Below are positions 27,718 through 35,902 of a DNA stretch of 64,000 nt, in pieces. The notes under the pieces are model-generated. The model searched no databases. It was given only the letters and a program-made list of their open reading frames with translations, and had not been told where the DNA came from. Every line of letters starts with the position of its first letter. Position 1 is the first letter of the stretch. Source of the DNA: Pseudomonas sp. C1C7. Its GTDB lineage: Bacteria; Pseudomonadota; Gammaproteobacteria; Pseudomonadales; Pseudomonadaceae. The translations under genes were made by a program, and so were the position numbers. Where the stretch lies: contig NZ_JABFMP010000002.1 of the NCBI RefSeq assembly GCF_013359595.1, positions 110,130 through 174,129 of the forward strand, in the 5' to 3' direction.

Positions 27718-28524
27718 ATGAAGTTGATGCTGGCTGAACCGTTCAAGAGCCTTTGGGCCGGACGCGATGCGTTCACCGAAGTCGAAGGTTTGCAGGGCGA
27801 GGTTTACCGCGAGCTGGAAGCGCGCCGGACCCTTCGCACTGAAGTGGACGGCAATGGTTTTTTCGTGAAAATCCACCGCGGCATCGGTTGGGGCGAGATC
27901 TTCAAGAACCTGCTGACCGCCAAGTTGCCGGTACTCGGCGCAGGCCAGGAATGGAAAGCCATCCAGCGTCTGCAGGAAGTCGGTGTGCCGACCATGACCG
28001 CCGTGGCTTACGGCGAGAAGGGCAGCAACCCGGCGGATCAGCATTCGTTCATCGTCACCGAAGAGCTGGCGCCGACCGTCAGCCTCGAAGACTTCAGCAT
28101 CAACTGGGTCAAGCAGCCGCCGGAGCCGAGACTCAAGCGCGCACTGATCGCCGAAGTGGCGCGCATGACCGGGATGATGCACCGCGCCGGGGTCAACCAT
28201 CGCGACTGCTACATCTGCCATTTTCTGCTGCACACCGACAAACCGGTGACGGCTGACGACTTCAAGCTCTCGGTGATCGACCTGCACCGTGCCCAGACCC
28301 GCCCGGCCATCACTTCGCGCTGGCGCAACAAGGATCTGGCGGCGCTGTATTTTTCGGCCCTGGACATCGGCCTGACCCGTCGCGACAAGCTGCGCTTTCT
28401 CAAGGGCTACTTCCAGCGACCGCTGCGGCAGATTCTCAGTGAAGAAGCCGGGCTGCTGAGCTGGCTCGAAGGCAAGGCCAACAAGCTTTACGATCGCAAG
28501 CAGCGCTACGGGGATGCGCTCTGA
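27718..28524 (+). CDS. waaP: LPS core heptose(I) kinase
   Basis: A 268-residue kinase-fold enzyme that phosphorylates HepI, an essential modification in P. aeruginosa. Visible features are a nucleotide-binding N-lobe with the Lys in FVKIHRG, the catalytic loop HRDCYICHF near 161, and the metal-binding Asp in VIDLHRAQ. The ATG directly follows the waaG stop. Its TGA overlaps the start of the next kinase gene by one base. All catalytic residues are present, unlike in two relatives further on. Confidence 0.95.
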   Translation: MKLMLAEPFKSLWAGRDAFTEVEGLQGEVYRELEARRTLRTEVDGNGFFVKIHRGIGWGEIFKNLLTAKLPVLGAGQEWKAIQRLQEVGVPTMTAVAYGEKGSNPADQHSFIVTEELAPTVSLEDFSINWVKQPPEPRLKRALIAEVARMTGMMHRAGVNHRDCYICHFLLHTDKPVTADDFKLSVIDLHRAQTRPAITSRWRNKDLAALYFSALDIGLTRRDKLRFLKGYFQRPLRQILSEEAGLLSWLEGKANKLYDRKQRYGDAL

Positions 28525-29258
28525 TGGCGGGTTGGACACTGGAGCCGGCCTACAGCGATCTGGCAGAAGATTTCGGCAGCCTCGATGCGGTGTTTGCGCT
28601 GCAGGGCGAGCGCCTGACCCGCGACCCGCTGTCCGAGGTCATCCGCGTGCAGCGCAACGGCGTCAACTATTACGTCAAGCGCTACTCGGGGGCCGGCAAG
28701 GGCTTGCGTCGTTATCTGGGCAAGCCCCGGGTAAAAATGGAATGGCAGAACCTCAAGCGCTTCGCCAAGTGGGGCATTCCCACCGCCGAAGTGGTGGCCT
28801 GGGGCCTGGAGCGGCGCGGAGCAGCCTATGATCGCGGGGCGATGATCACCCGCGAGCTGCCGCATACCGAGGACCTGTCCGCGCTGGCCGAGCGCCACGA
28901 CCCGAAACTGGCGGATCGCGCCTGGGTCGACCAGGTCAGCCGTCAGTTGGCCAGCCACACCCGGACCATGCACGAGCATCGTTTTACCCACAACGATCTG
29001 AAGTGGCGCAACCTGCTGATCGACGATCAGGCCAAACTGTTCCTGATCGATTGCCCCAACGGTGATTTCTGGAGCGGTTTCTGGCTCAAGTACCGCATCA
29101 CCAAGGACCTGGCCTGCCTGGACAAGGTCGCCAAGTATCAATTGTCGGCCACCCAGCGCCTGCGCTTTTACCTGCAATACCGCCAACGGGACCGGCTCAA
29201 CGACGCCGACAAGAAACGGATCCGGCACGTGGTGAGATTTTTCGAGGGACGCGAATGA
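28524..29258 (+). CDS. Kinase-fold LPS core protein (InaA/lipopolysaccharide kinase family), apparently active
   Basis: A 244-residue relative of WaaP and InaA. The N-lobe Lys is in YYVKRY, the catalytic loop is THNDLKWRN near 155 and the metal Asp is in FLIDCPNGD, so the catalytic set looks intact. It corresponds in position to P. aeruginosa PA5008, implicated in phosphorylating a core heptose. The exact site phosphorylated here is an inference from position. It overlaps waaP by one base and the next gene by four. Confidence 0.88.
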   Translation: MAGWTLEPAYSDLAEDFGSLDAVFALQGERLTRDPLSEVIRVQRNGVNYYVKRYSGAGKGLRRYLGKPRVKMEWQNLKRFAKWGIPTAEVVAWGLERRGAAYDRGAMITRELPHTEDLSALAERHDPKLADRAWVDQVSRQLASHTRTMHEHRFTHNDLKWRNLLIDDQAKLFLIDCPNGDFWSGFWLKYRITKDLACLDKVAKYQLSATQRLRFYLQYRQRDRLNDADKKRIRHVVRFFEGRE

Positions 29259-30007
29259 CTGATTTTCTGGCTGCCGAAGACCGTGCGCTGCTCGAGCGCC
29301 ACGGCTTGGGCACTTTCGACGCACTCTGGGCCCGGCAGCTCGACGCCGTGGATGAGCCCAACACCGTCCGTGGTGGCTGGAGCAGCGTGTTTCGACTGGA
29401 TCTGGAGGGTCAGGGGTTCTACCTCAAGCGTCAGAGCAACTACCTGATGCACACCTTGCACGCGCCGTTTGGCGAGCCGAGCTTTGCCCGTGAGTTTCGC
29501 AACATCAGCCGCTATGAAAAGCTCGGTATTCCGGCGCTCAAGGCGGCGTTCTTCGGTGAGCGCAAGGTCGACGGCGAGGTCCGGGCTATTCTGCTGACCC
29601 GCGCCCTGGATGGCTGGGATGACCTGGATTCGCTGCTGCAGCGTTGGTCGGAGCTGGGCGAGGCGCAGCATGTCGCGATTCTTCAAGCCTGTGGAAAACT
29701 GGCGCGGCGCCTGCACGGCGTGCGTCAGGTGCACGGCTGCTTTTACCCCAAGCATATTTTTCTCTGTGCCACCGGTGACGGCTACCAGGCGCAGTTGATC
29801 GATCTGGAAAAGACCCGGCCGCTGCTGTTGGGGCAACGTGATCGGGTCAAGGATCTGGAGCCGCTGTTGCGCCGGGCGCCGGAGTGGAGTGACGCGCAGT
29901 TGCGCATTCTGCTGGGCGCCTATCTGGACCAGCCTCAGGACAGCACGCTGATCGACAGCTGGCTGACACGCCTGACCGCGCGACGCAGCCATAAGGAGAA
30001 GCGCTGA
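29255..30007 (+). CDS. Kinase-fold LPS core protein lacking the catalytic Asp
   Basis: A 250-residue protein of the InaA/WaaP superfamily. The N-lobe Lys (FYLKRQ) and the metal Asp (LIDLEK) are present. The catalytic loop reads HGCFYPKHIF where relatives have H-R/N/G-D, so the catalytic Asp is replaced by Cys. It may be a pseudokinase, a scaffold, or an enzyme with an altered mechanism. It overlaps its neighbours by four bases and one base in the core operon, in the position of P. aeruginosa PA5007. Confidence 0.85.
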   Translation: MTDFLAAEDRALLERHGLGTFDALWARQLDAVDEPNTVRGGWSSVFRLDLEGQGFYLKRQSNYLMHTLHAPFGEPSFAREFRNISRYEKLGIPALKAAFFGERKVDGEVRAILLTRALDGWDDLDSLLQRWSELGEAQHVAILQACGKLARRLHGVRQVHGCFYPKHIFLCATGDGYQAQLIDLEKTRPLLLGQRDRVKDLEPLLRRAPEWSDAQLRILLGAYLDQPQDSTLIDSWLTRLTARRSHKEKR

Positions 30008-31458
30008 TGCGTTTGTCCGAACTGAAGAATGCCGGTCGCAGCCCGACGTTGCCGCTGAGTGTTTCGTTGGCCGATGCCGCCGGTCCCGCGGATTTGCAGT
30101 TGCTGAGTCTGTTGCGGGTTTTGCCGGGGCAGCGCTACGTCGGCGCCGGCATCTGGCGCGGTCGTCCGGTGCTGGCCAAGTTGCTGGTCGGCGGCAAGGC
30201 GGCGCGGCATTTCCAGCGTGAGCTGGATGGTGTGCGTCTGCTGGCGGCGCAAGGCTTGACCACGCCGCTGCTGTTGGCCGACGGACTCAAGGACGGCGAG
30301 GGCGGCTGGCTGCTGTTCGAGTTTCTCGAAGAGGCCGCGAGCCTGGGCGACGCCTGGAAGCAGGTCGAGCACCTGTCGGCGCTGGCCGATGAGCAATCGG
30401 CGGTGCTGGCCGAAGCCCTGGGCGCGATCGGGCAGATGCACCGCAAAGGCCTGTGGCAGGAAGATCTGCACCTCGACAACCTGCTGCGCCAGGGCAGTCG
30501 TCTGTATTTGATCGACGGTGCGGGGATTCGCGCCGAAACCCCGGGCCAGCCGCTGTCGCGGCAGAAAGTCCTGGAAAACCTCGGGGTGTTTTTCGCCCAG
30601 TTACCCCAGGCGCTGGAGCCGTTCACCGAAGAGTTGCTGGTGTACTACCTGCTGAGCAACGGCGAGCATGCCTTGCCGATGGAAGCCTTGCAGAAGCAGA
30701 TCGACAAGGTGCGCAGCTGGCGCCTCAAGGATTACCTGATCAAGGTCGGGCGCGAGTGCACGCTGTTCAGTGTCCAGCGCGATGCGTTCGGCTTGCGCGC
30801 GATCCGGCGTGAGGAAGAGCCTTCGATGCTGCCGGTTCTGGATCGGGCCGATGCGTTGCTCGATCAAGGCCACCTTTATAAAACCGGTGGTGCGGCGAGC
30901 GTTGGCAAGGTCGAGGTAGATGGCCGCACGCTGGTGATCAAGCGCTACAACATCAAGGGCTTCGCTCATTGGCTCAAGCGCTTCTGGCGCCCGAGCCGCG
31001 CCTGGCATTCCTGGCGCGAAGGCAATCGCCTGGCGTTCCTCGGCATTGCCACGCCCAAACCCCTGGCGCTGCTGGAAAAGCGTTTTCTCTGGCTGCGCGG
31101 TCGGGCCTACCTGATCACCGAGCATCTGGCGGGGCCGGACATCATCGAGCGCTTCGCGCCCTACGTGGAAAGCGGCGATGCCCCCGAGACGGAGCTGGCG
31201 GCGCTGGACCGGCTGTTCGCCGAGCTGATTCGTCTGCGCATCAGCCATGGCGACTTCAAGGGGCACAACCTGTTCTGGCAGGAGGATCGCTGGGCGCTGA
31301 TCGATCTGGATTCGATGTGTCAGCATCAGTCGCCTGGCAGTTTTGCCCCGGCTTATGCCAAGGACCGCGCGCGGTTCATGCGTAACTGGCCTGAAAGCAG
31401 TGCCCTGCATCAGGTGATCGATCAGCGGTTGCCCAAGGATATTTCCGGCGCTGCTTGA
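30007..31458 (+). CDS. Tandem two-domain kinase-fold LPS core protein
   Basis: A 483-residue protein about twice the length of its kinase-like neighbours. Two catalytic loops are visible: QEDLHLDNLL with LYLIDGAG near residues 155-180, and SHGDFKGHNLF with ALIDLDSM near 415-440. Each half has its own N-lobe, the second with LVIKRYN. It looks like a fusion or duplication of two WaaP/InaA-type domains. The N-terminal half has a less typical loop (QED, IDGA). It occupies the place of P. aeruginosa PA5006. Its substrate is not known to me. A likely role is phosphorylation of core sugars. Confidence 0.85.
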   Translation: MRLSELKNAGRSPTLPLSVSLADAAGPADLQLLSLLRVLPGQRYVGAGIWRGRPVLAKLLVGGKAARHFQRELDGVRLLAAQGLTTPLLLADGLKDGEGGWLLFEFLEEAASLGDAWKQVEHLSALADEQSAVLAEALGAIGQMHRKGLWQEDLHLDNLLRQGSRLYLIDGAGIRAETPGQPLSRQKVLENLGVFFAQLPQALEPFTEELLVYYLLSNGEHALPMEALQKQIDKVRSWRLKDYLIKVGRECTLFSVQRDAFGLRAIRREEEPSMLPVLDRADALLDQGHLYKTGGAASVGKVEVDGRTLVIKRYNIKGFAHWLKRFWRPSRAWHSWREGNRLAFLGIATPKPLALLEKRFLWLRGRAYLITEHLAGPDIIERFAPYVESGDAPETELAALDRLFAELIRLRISHGDFKGHNLFWQEDRWALIDLDSMCQHQSPGSFAPAYAKDRARFMRNWPESSALHQVIDQRLPKDISGAA

Positions 31459-31462
31459 TCCG

Positions 31463-31540
31463 TCTTCGCGAGCAAGTCGAATCGTCGCACCGCCGCTCCC
31501 ACATTTGGCCGCGGCCCACTGTGTGGGCTTTCTCGCGAAG
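31463..31540. repeat. Degenerate REPIN
   Basis: CTTCGCGAG and CTCGCGAAG form the outer inverted arms, with decayed REP-like sequence between them, directly after the tandem kinase stop. It marks a break in the tightly packed core operon. Confidence 0.6.
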
Positions 31541-31634
31541 AGGCCGGAACTGTCCTACACAATCTTGGGAAACCATGAACTGTGGCCTGATCGACCGCGA
31601 TGCTAGCTTGGCTGTCCTTCATGGAGGACAGACC

Positions 31635-31970
31635 TTGACCATCAAAATGGCCGTCGCAGCAGGCGTCATCTCGCTGACTTTGACCGGATGCGGCACCTTC
31701 GCAACGGTATTTCAGGACGAAGCCGAAGCAGCCCGGGGGTTGCGCAAGCAGAAAACCTATTGCCAATCCATCCCCAGGGCCTACAGCGGCCTGGCCTACG
31801 ATTTCTGCGTATTGAACGCGCCGCCCGACCCCACAGGCATGTTCCTGCCCTTCATTCTGGCCGACATGGCCCTCTCCGGCGCCCTGGATACCGTGGTCCT
31901 GCCCTACACCCTGTATCGCCAGACCACCAACGGCAACATCCTCATTTACTGGCGCTCCTCACCCGGATGA
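31635..31970 (+). CDS. Small YceK/YidQ-like lipoprotein
   Basis: A 111-residue protein with a short hydrophobic signal and a lipobox LTGC about 18 residues in, so it is probably exported and lipidated. The mature part (YCQSIPRAYSGLAYDFC, then an LALDTVVLPYTL-like end) resembles the YceK/YidQ family, whose role is unknown. The start is taken as TTG at 31635 because GGAGG lies seven bases upstream. An ATG at 31647 would shorten the signal. It sits alone between a degenerate REPIN and the promoter of the carbamoyltransferase, and I do not recall it at this place in P. aeruginosa. Confidence 0.8.
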   Translation: MTIKMAVAAGVISLTLTGCGTFATVFQDEAEAARGLRKQKTYCQSIPRAYSGLAYDFCVLNAPPDPTGMFLPFILADMALSGALDTVVLPYTLYRQTTNGNILIYWRSSPG

Positions 31971-31995
31971 GCCCTCAAAGCCGCCACCCAAACCC

Positions 31996-32034
31996 CTTGC
32001 AGCTTGCAGCTAGCGGCTTGCAGCTGCTTTTAAG
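31996..32034. repeat. Single arm of AAGC heptad-type repeat
   Basis: CTTGCAGC units without a matching opposite arm, located just before the TATAAT box of the carbamoyltransferase gene. Confidence 0.5.
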
Positions 32035-32035
32035 C

Positions 32036-32041
32036 TATAAT
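32036..32041 (+). promoter_or_regulatory. Putative -10 element for the carbamoyltransferase gene
   Basis: A perfect TATAAT lies 94 bases before the GTG start. No clear -35 is seen at standard spacing, so this is tentative. It would make the second half of the core cluster a separate transcription unit. Confidence 0.4.
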
Positions 32042-32134
32042 CCCGCCCTTTAGCTGCCCCACGCTCCCGGCGAGGGCAGATCATTTTTGAGGCGCTACGG
32101 CGCCTGACATGCAGACTAAAGAGGCTAGACCCCT

Positions 32135-33892
32135 GTGGCATTGACGATTCTTGGCCTGTCCGGCGCCCTTAGCCATGATCCTTCCGCAGCCTTGTACATC
32201 GACGGCAAGCTGGTCGCGGCGGCTGAAGAAGAGCGCTTCGTACGCGATAAACATGCAAAGAACCGCATGCCCTACGAATCGGCGAAGTTCTGCCTGGAGC
32301 AGGCCGGCATCAAGCCTTCGGACGTTGACGTGGTCGCGATTCCGTTCGCCCCGATCAGCCTGTTCGGCAAGGCCCGCTGGCACTACGCCAAGCGTTACTG
32401 GTACGCCCCGGACCGCGCCCTCGACGCGATCCTGATGGGCAACCGTCGCTACAAGCGCTACCGCAAGAAAATCGTCTGGTGCCTGGAGCAACTGGGCTTC
32501 GATCCGAAGAAAATCAAGATCGAGCCGGTCGAACACCACCTGGCCCACGCTTCCAGCGCCTACCACTGCTCCGGTTTCAAAGAGAAAACCGCGATCCTCG
32601 GTATCGACGGCAAGGGCGAGTACGCCACGACCTTCTTCGGCTACGGCCAGAATGGCAAGATCCACAAGATCAAGGAATTCTTCGATCCGGACTCCCTGGG
32701 CGGCCTGTATGGCGCGATCACCGAGTTCCTCGGTTTCGAAATGCTCGACGGCGAGTTCAAGGTCATGGGCATGGCGCCGTACGGCGACGCCAGCAAATAC
32801 GACTTCTCGCGCCTGGCCTCGTTCGAGAACGGCGAGCTGGTGATCAACACCGAATACGCCAACGTGATCGGCCTGCGTCGCTATAAAGAGAAGGGCAAGG
32901 GTTTCTACTTCTCGCCGAAACTCATCGAGTGGCTGGGTCCGAAGCGCGAAGGCGACATCGCCGACGAGCCTTACATCCACTACGCCGCGAGCATGCAAGC
33001 GCTGTTCGAGAAACTGGCGTTGCAGATGATCGATCACTACCTGGGCGACGTGCTCAAGGAAACCGGCAAGCTGGCCTTCGCCGGCGGCTGCGCGTTGAAC
33101 GTCAAGCTGAACCAGAAAATCATCGCCCGCGACGACATCAAGGAACTGTTCGTGCAGCCTGCGTCCGGCGACGCCGGTACCGCGGTGGGTGCTGCGGCCT
33201 ATGTGTCCCACGCCCGTGGCGTGCCGGTCGAGAAGATGGAACACGTCTACCTCGGCCCGTCGTACAGCAACGAAGACGTGATCGCCGCCTGCGCCCGTCA
33301 CGAGAACAAGCCGACCTGGCGCAAGCTCGACAACATGCCGGAGCAGATCGCCAAGATCATGGTCGACGGCAACCCGGTGGCCTGGTTCCAGGGCCGCATG
33401 GAGTTCGGGCCGCGCGCACTGGGCGGTCGTTCGATCATCGGTTGCCCGAGCGTGGCCGGCGTGGCCGACCGCATCAACCACCAGATCAAGTTCCGCGAGC
33501 GCTGGAGGCCTTTCTGCCCGTCGATGCTCGACACCGTCGCGCCGCAGATGATCAAGATCGACCACCCGGCGCCTTTCATGACCTTCACTTTCGAAGTGGC
33601 GGAAGAGTGGAAGACCCGCGTGCCGGAAGTCGTCCACGAAGACGGCACCTCCCGCGCCCAGGTGCTCAAGCGCGAATACAACCCGCGCTACTACGACATG
33701 ATGAAGGCGCTCGAGAACCTGACCGGCAACGGCGTGTCGCTCAACACCTCGCTCAACCGTCGTGGCGAACCGATGATCTGCTCGCCGACCGATGCCCTGA
33801 ACATGTTCTTCGGCTCCGATCTGCAGTACCTGATCATGGAAGACATCCTGGTGGTCAAAGAGGGCGCGAACGCCTATGACACGCTCGGCTGA
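32135..33892 (+). CDS. LPS core carbamoyltransferase (NodU/TobZ family)
   Basis: A 585-residue enzyme predicted to transfer carbamoyl from carbamoyl phosphate, via carbamoyl-AMP, to a sugar. The N-terminal domain has HHLAHASSAYHCSGF, with metal-binding histidines, and the ASKHA-fold glycine loop GIDGKGEYATTF. The C-terminal Sua5-like domain has EFGPRALGGRSI and RWRPFCPSML. P. aeruginosa carries a 7-O-carbamoyl group on HepII, and the homologous PA5005 is the candidate enzyme. The start is GTG at 32135 with an AGAGG upstream. The next gene overlaps its end by 17 bases. Confidence 0.92.
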   Translation: MALTILGLSGALSHDPSAALYIDGKLVAAAEEERFVRDKHAKNRMPYESAKFCLEQAGIKPSDVDVVAIPFAPISLFGKARWHYAKRYWYAPDRALDAILMGNRRYKRYRKKIVWCLEQLGFDPKKIKIEPVEHHLAHASSAYHCSGFKEKTAILGIDGKGEYATTFFGYGQNGKIHKIKEFFDPDSLGGLYGAITEFLGFEMLDGEFKVMGMAPYGDASKYDFSRLASFENGELVINTEYANVIGLRRYKEKGKGFYFSPKLIEWLGPKREGDIADEPYIHYAASMQALFEKLALQMIDHYLGDVLKETGKLAFAGGCALNVKLNQKIIARDDIKELFVQPASGDAGTAVGAAAYVSHARGVPVEKMEHVYLGPSYSNEDVIAACARHENKPTWRKLDNMPEQIAKIMVDGNPVAWFQGRMEFGPRALGGRSIIGCPSVAGVADRINHQIKFRERWRPFCPSMLDTVAPQMIKIDHPAPFMTFTFEVAEEWKTRVPEVVHEDGTSRAQVLKREYNPRYYDMMKALENLTGNGVSLNTSLNRRGEPMICSPTDALNMFFGSDLQYLIMEDILVVKEGANAYDTLG

Positions 33893-35006
33893 ACGCCATG
33901 TGCTGCAGTTCTGCCACGGCTATGACGGGCCGTTCCTGGACTGCGCCCGGCAGTACGCCAGCCTGTTCGCGGGGACCGGGTATCGGGTGACCACGGTGTT
34001 TCTCACCGGGGTCGCCGATGCCGAGGTCGCCGCGGGTTGCGCCTCCGATGAAGTGTTGTTCATGGAATACAGCTCCAAGGCCATTCGTGGCCTGAAGCTG
34101 GGTGCCATCGGCGATCTGCGCAAGATCGCCGCCTCACGCAATTTCAGTTTCTGCATCGCCCATCGCTTCAAGCCGATCTACATCGCCTTGCTCGGCACTT
34201 CGCTGCCGGTGATTGGCGTGCACCACGCGTTTGATGATTACAAACGCGGTTCGCGCAAACTGTTCGCCCACATTTTCCGCAAGCGCCTGAGCCTGCTCGG
34301 TGTCTCCGACGCCGTGCGCGACGACATGCGCCGTTGCCTGCCGAAGTGGCCGGCGACCCGGATCCAGACGCTGTACAACCGCATCGACGTGCCGGCATTG
34401 CAGCAAAGCCAGGTATCGGCTGACGAAGCTCGGGAAACTCTCGGTCTGGCACGCGATGCCTGGATTGTCGGTAATGTCGGGCGTCTGCATCCGGACAAGG
34501 ATCAGGCCACGCTGCTGGACGGTTTTTCCCAGGCATTGCCGGGCCTGCCGGCCAACAGCCAGCTGGTGATTCTCGGCAAAGGTCGGTTGGAGGAGGACCT
34601 CAAGGCCCAGGCCCGCGAGCTGGGCATTGGCGACCGCGTGTTGTTCCTCGGTCAGGTGCCCGATGCGCGACGCTACTTCCGTGCCTTCGACGTGTTTGCC
34701 CTGAGTTCCGACCACGAGCCGTTCGGCATGGTGCTGCTCGAGGCCATGGCCGCCAGCGTGCCATTGCTGGCCACCGCGTGCGGGGGGGCGAAGGAAGTGG
34801 TCGAAGGCGTCGGTATTCTGTTCCCGCTGGGGGACGCCGAACATCTGGCCCAGGGGCTGCAACATCTGGCCGCGATGGACGCTCGGCAACGTCAGCAATG
34901 CGCCGAGCTGATGCTCGACCGCCTGCACGAGCGTTTCTCCGACCGCGCGGTTCGTGATGCTTTCTGGCATCTGCCGCGTGTTTTAGAACTGGCACCGAGG
35001 GGCTGA
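33876..35006 (+). CDS. Glycosyltransferase family 4, LPS core (WapH-like)
   Basis: A 376-residue GT4 enzyme. The N-terminal acceptor domain contains HRFKPIYIALLGTSLP. The donor domain has VGRLHPDKDQATLLDGF and DHEPFGMVLLEAMAASVP, with the EX7E pattern near 285. It overlaps the carbamoyltransferase gene by 17 bases and mig-14 by one base, so they are one operon. The position equals P. aeruginosa PA5004 (wapH), a core glycosyltransferase. The donor sugar and the linkage made here cannot be read from the sequence. Confidence 0.9.
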   Translation: MTRSAERHVLQFCHGYDGPFLDCARQYASLFAGTGYRVTTVFLTGVADAEVAAGCASDEVLFMEYSSKAIRGLKLGAIGDLRKIAASRNFSFCIAHRFKPIYIALLGTSLPVIGVHHAFDDYKRGSRKLFAHIFRKRLSLLGVSDAVRDDMRRCLPKWPATRIQTLYNRIDVPALQQSQVSADEARETLGLARDAWIVGNVGRLHPDKDQATLLDGFSQALPGLPANSQLVILGKGRLEEDLKAQARELGIGDRVLFLGQVPDARRYFRAFDVFALSSDHEPFGMVLLEAMAASVPLLATACGGAKEVVEGVGILFPLGDAEHLAQGLQHLAAMDARQRQQCAELMLDRLHERFSDRAVRDAFWHLPRVLELAPRG

Positions 35007-35902
35007 TGCTCAACCGATTTCAAGGCTGGCGCGAACGCGGCTGGTCCGTAACTGATGCCTCGACCTACGCCGAAACCTGGCAGCGTTATGGCGGCAGCGT
35101 CGCGACTCATCCGCTGGTGGTCGAGCGACTGGCGCAGTTGGCCGGCATTCCCGTCCGGTATCTGGTCTGGGAGCAGGGCGGCGACATCAAGGCGGCGCTT
35201 CCGACCTGGGGCCGCGACCTGGCCCTGTCCAAGGACGTGCTTAAACGCAACGGCAAAAAGGGCCTGTTCGATCTGGGCAATGCCGAGATCATCCTGCCCG
35301 CCGCCGAAAATGCCCAGGCGCCGTTGCGCCATCGTGGTCGCTACCTGTCGGCGCTGAACGAAAACCGCTTCAGCGGCATCAAGTTGCAGGCCGAACAACT
35401 GGCCATGGCGCGCACGCCGGAAGAACTGTCGAAGAAGTTTCGCTACAACCAGCGTCGCGAGCTGAGGTTGCTGGAAGAGGCGGGGGGCGTGGTTCGACCG
35501 GTCTCCGATTTCTCCGCTGCCGAACTGGCGGCGATCTACTGCGATCTGTTCCAGCGCCGCTGGGGTTTCCCGGCCACGGGCGCTGCGCGCATGGCCGATG
35601 TCGTCGAATTGTTGCGCGAACTGCTGATCGGCTCGGTGATTTTCCTCAACGATGCGCCGATCGCGATCCAGTTGGTGTACCGCGTCGAGGCATCGCAGTG
35701 GATCAGCGTCGAATACATCAATGGCGGCGTCGACCCTGAAACCCGGGAGTTCAGCCCCGGCAGCGTACTGAGTTTCCTCAACACCCAAAGCGCCTGGGAA
35801 CAGGCCCGGGCCCTGGACAAACCCTTGCGCTTCTCCTTCGGCCGCGCCGACCGGGAGTACAAGGATCGTTGGTGCAATCCTGTGCCGGTCTACACCGTAT
35901 GA
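35006..35902 (+). CDS. mig-14: Mig-14 family protein
   Basis: A 298-residue protein of the Mig-14 family, related in fold to GNAT/FemAB acyltransferases. The segment KKFRYNQRRELRLLEE near 140-155 and the C-terminal FSFGRADREYKDRWC are conserved features I recognise. In Salmonella and P. aeruginosa, mig-14 contributes to resistance to antimicrobial peptides. Its biochemical reaction is not settled. Its place among core-modifying genes suggests it changes the LPS surface, which is inference. It overlaps the preceding gene by one base and the next start by four (ATGA). Confidence 0.88.
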   Translation: MLNRFQGWRERGWSVTDASTYAETWQRYGGSVATHPLVVERLAQLAGIPVRYLVWEQGGDIKAALPTWGRDLALSKDVLKRNGKKGLFDLGNAEIILPAAENAQAPLRHRGRYLSALNENRFSGIKLQAEQLAMARTPEELSKKFRYNQRRELRLLEEAGGVVRPVSDFSAAELAAIYCDLFQRRWGFPATGAARMADVVELLRELLIGSVIFLNDAPIAIQLVYRVEASQWISVEYINGGVDPETREFSPGSVLSFLNTQSAWEQARALDKPLRFSFGRADREYKDRWCNPVPVYTV

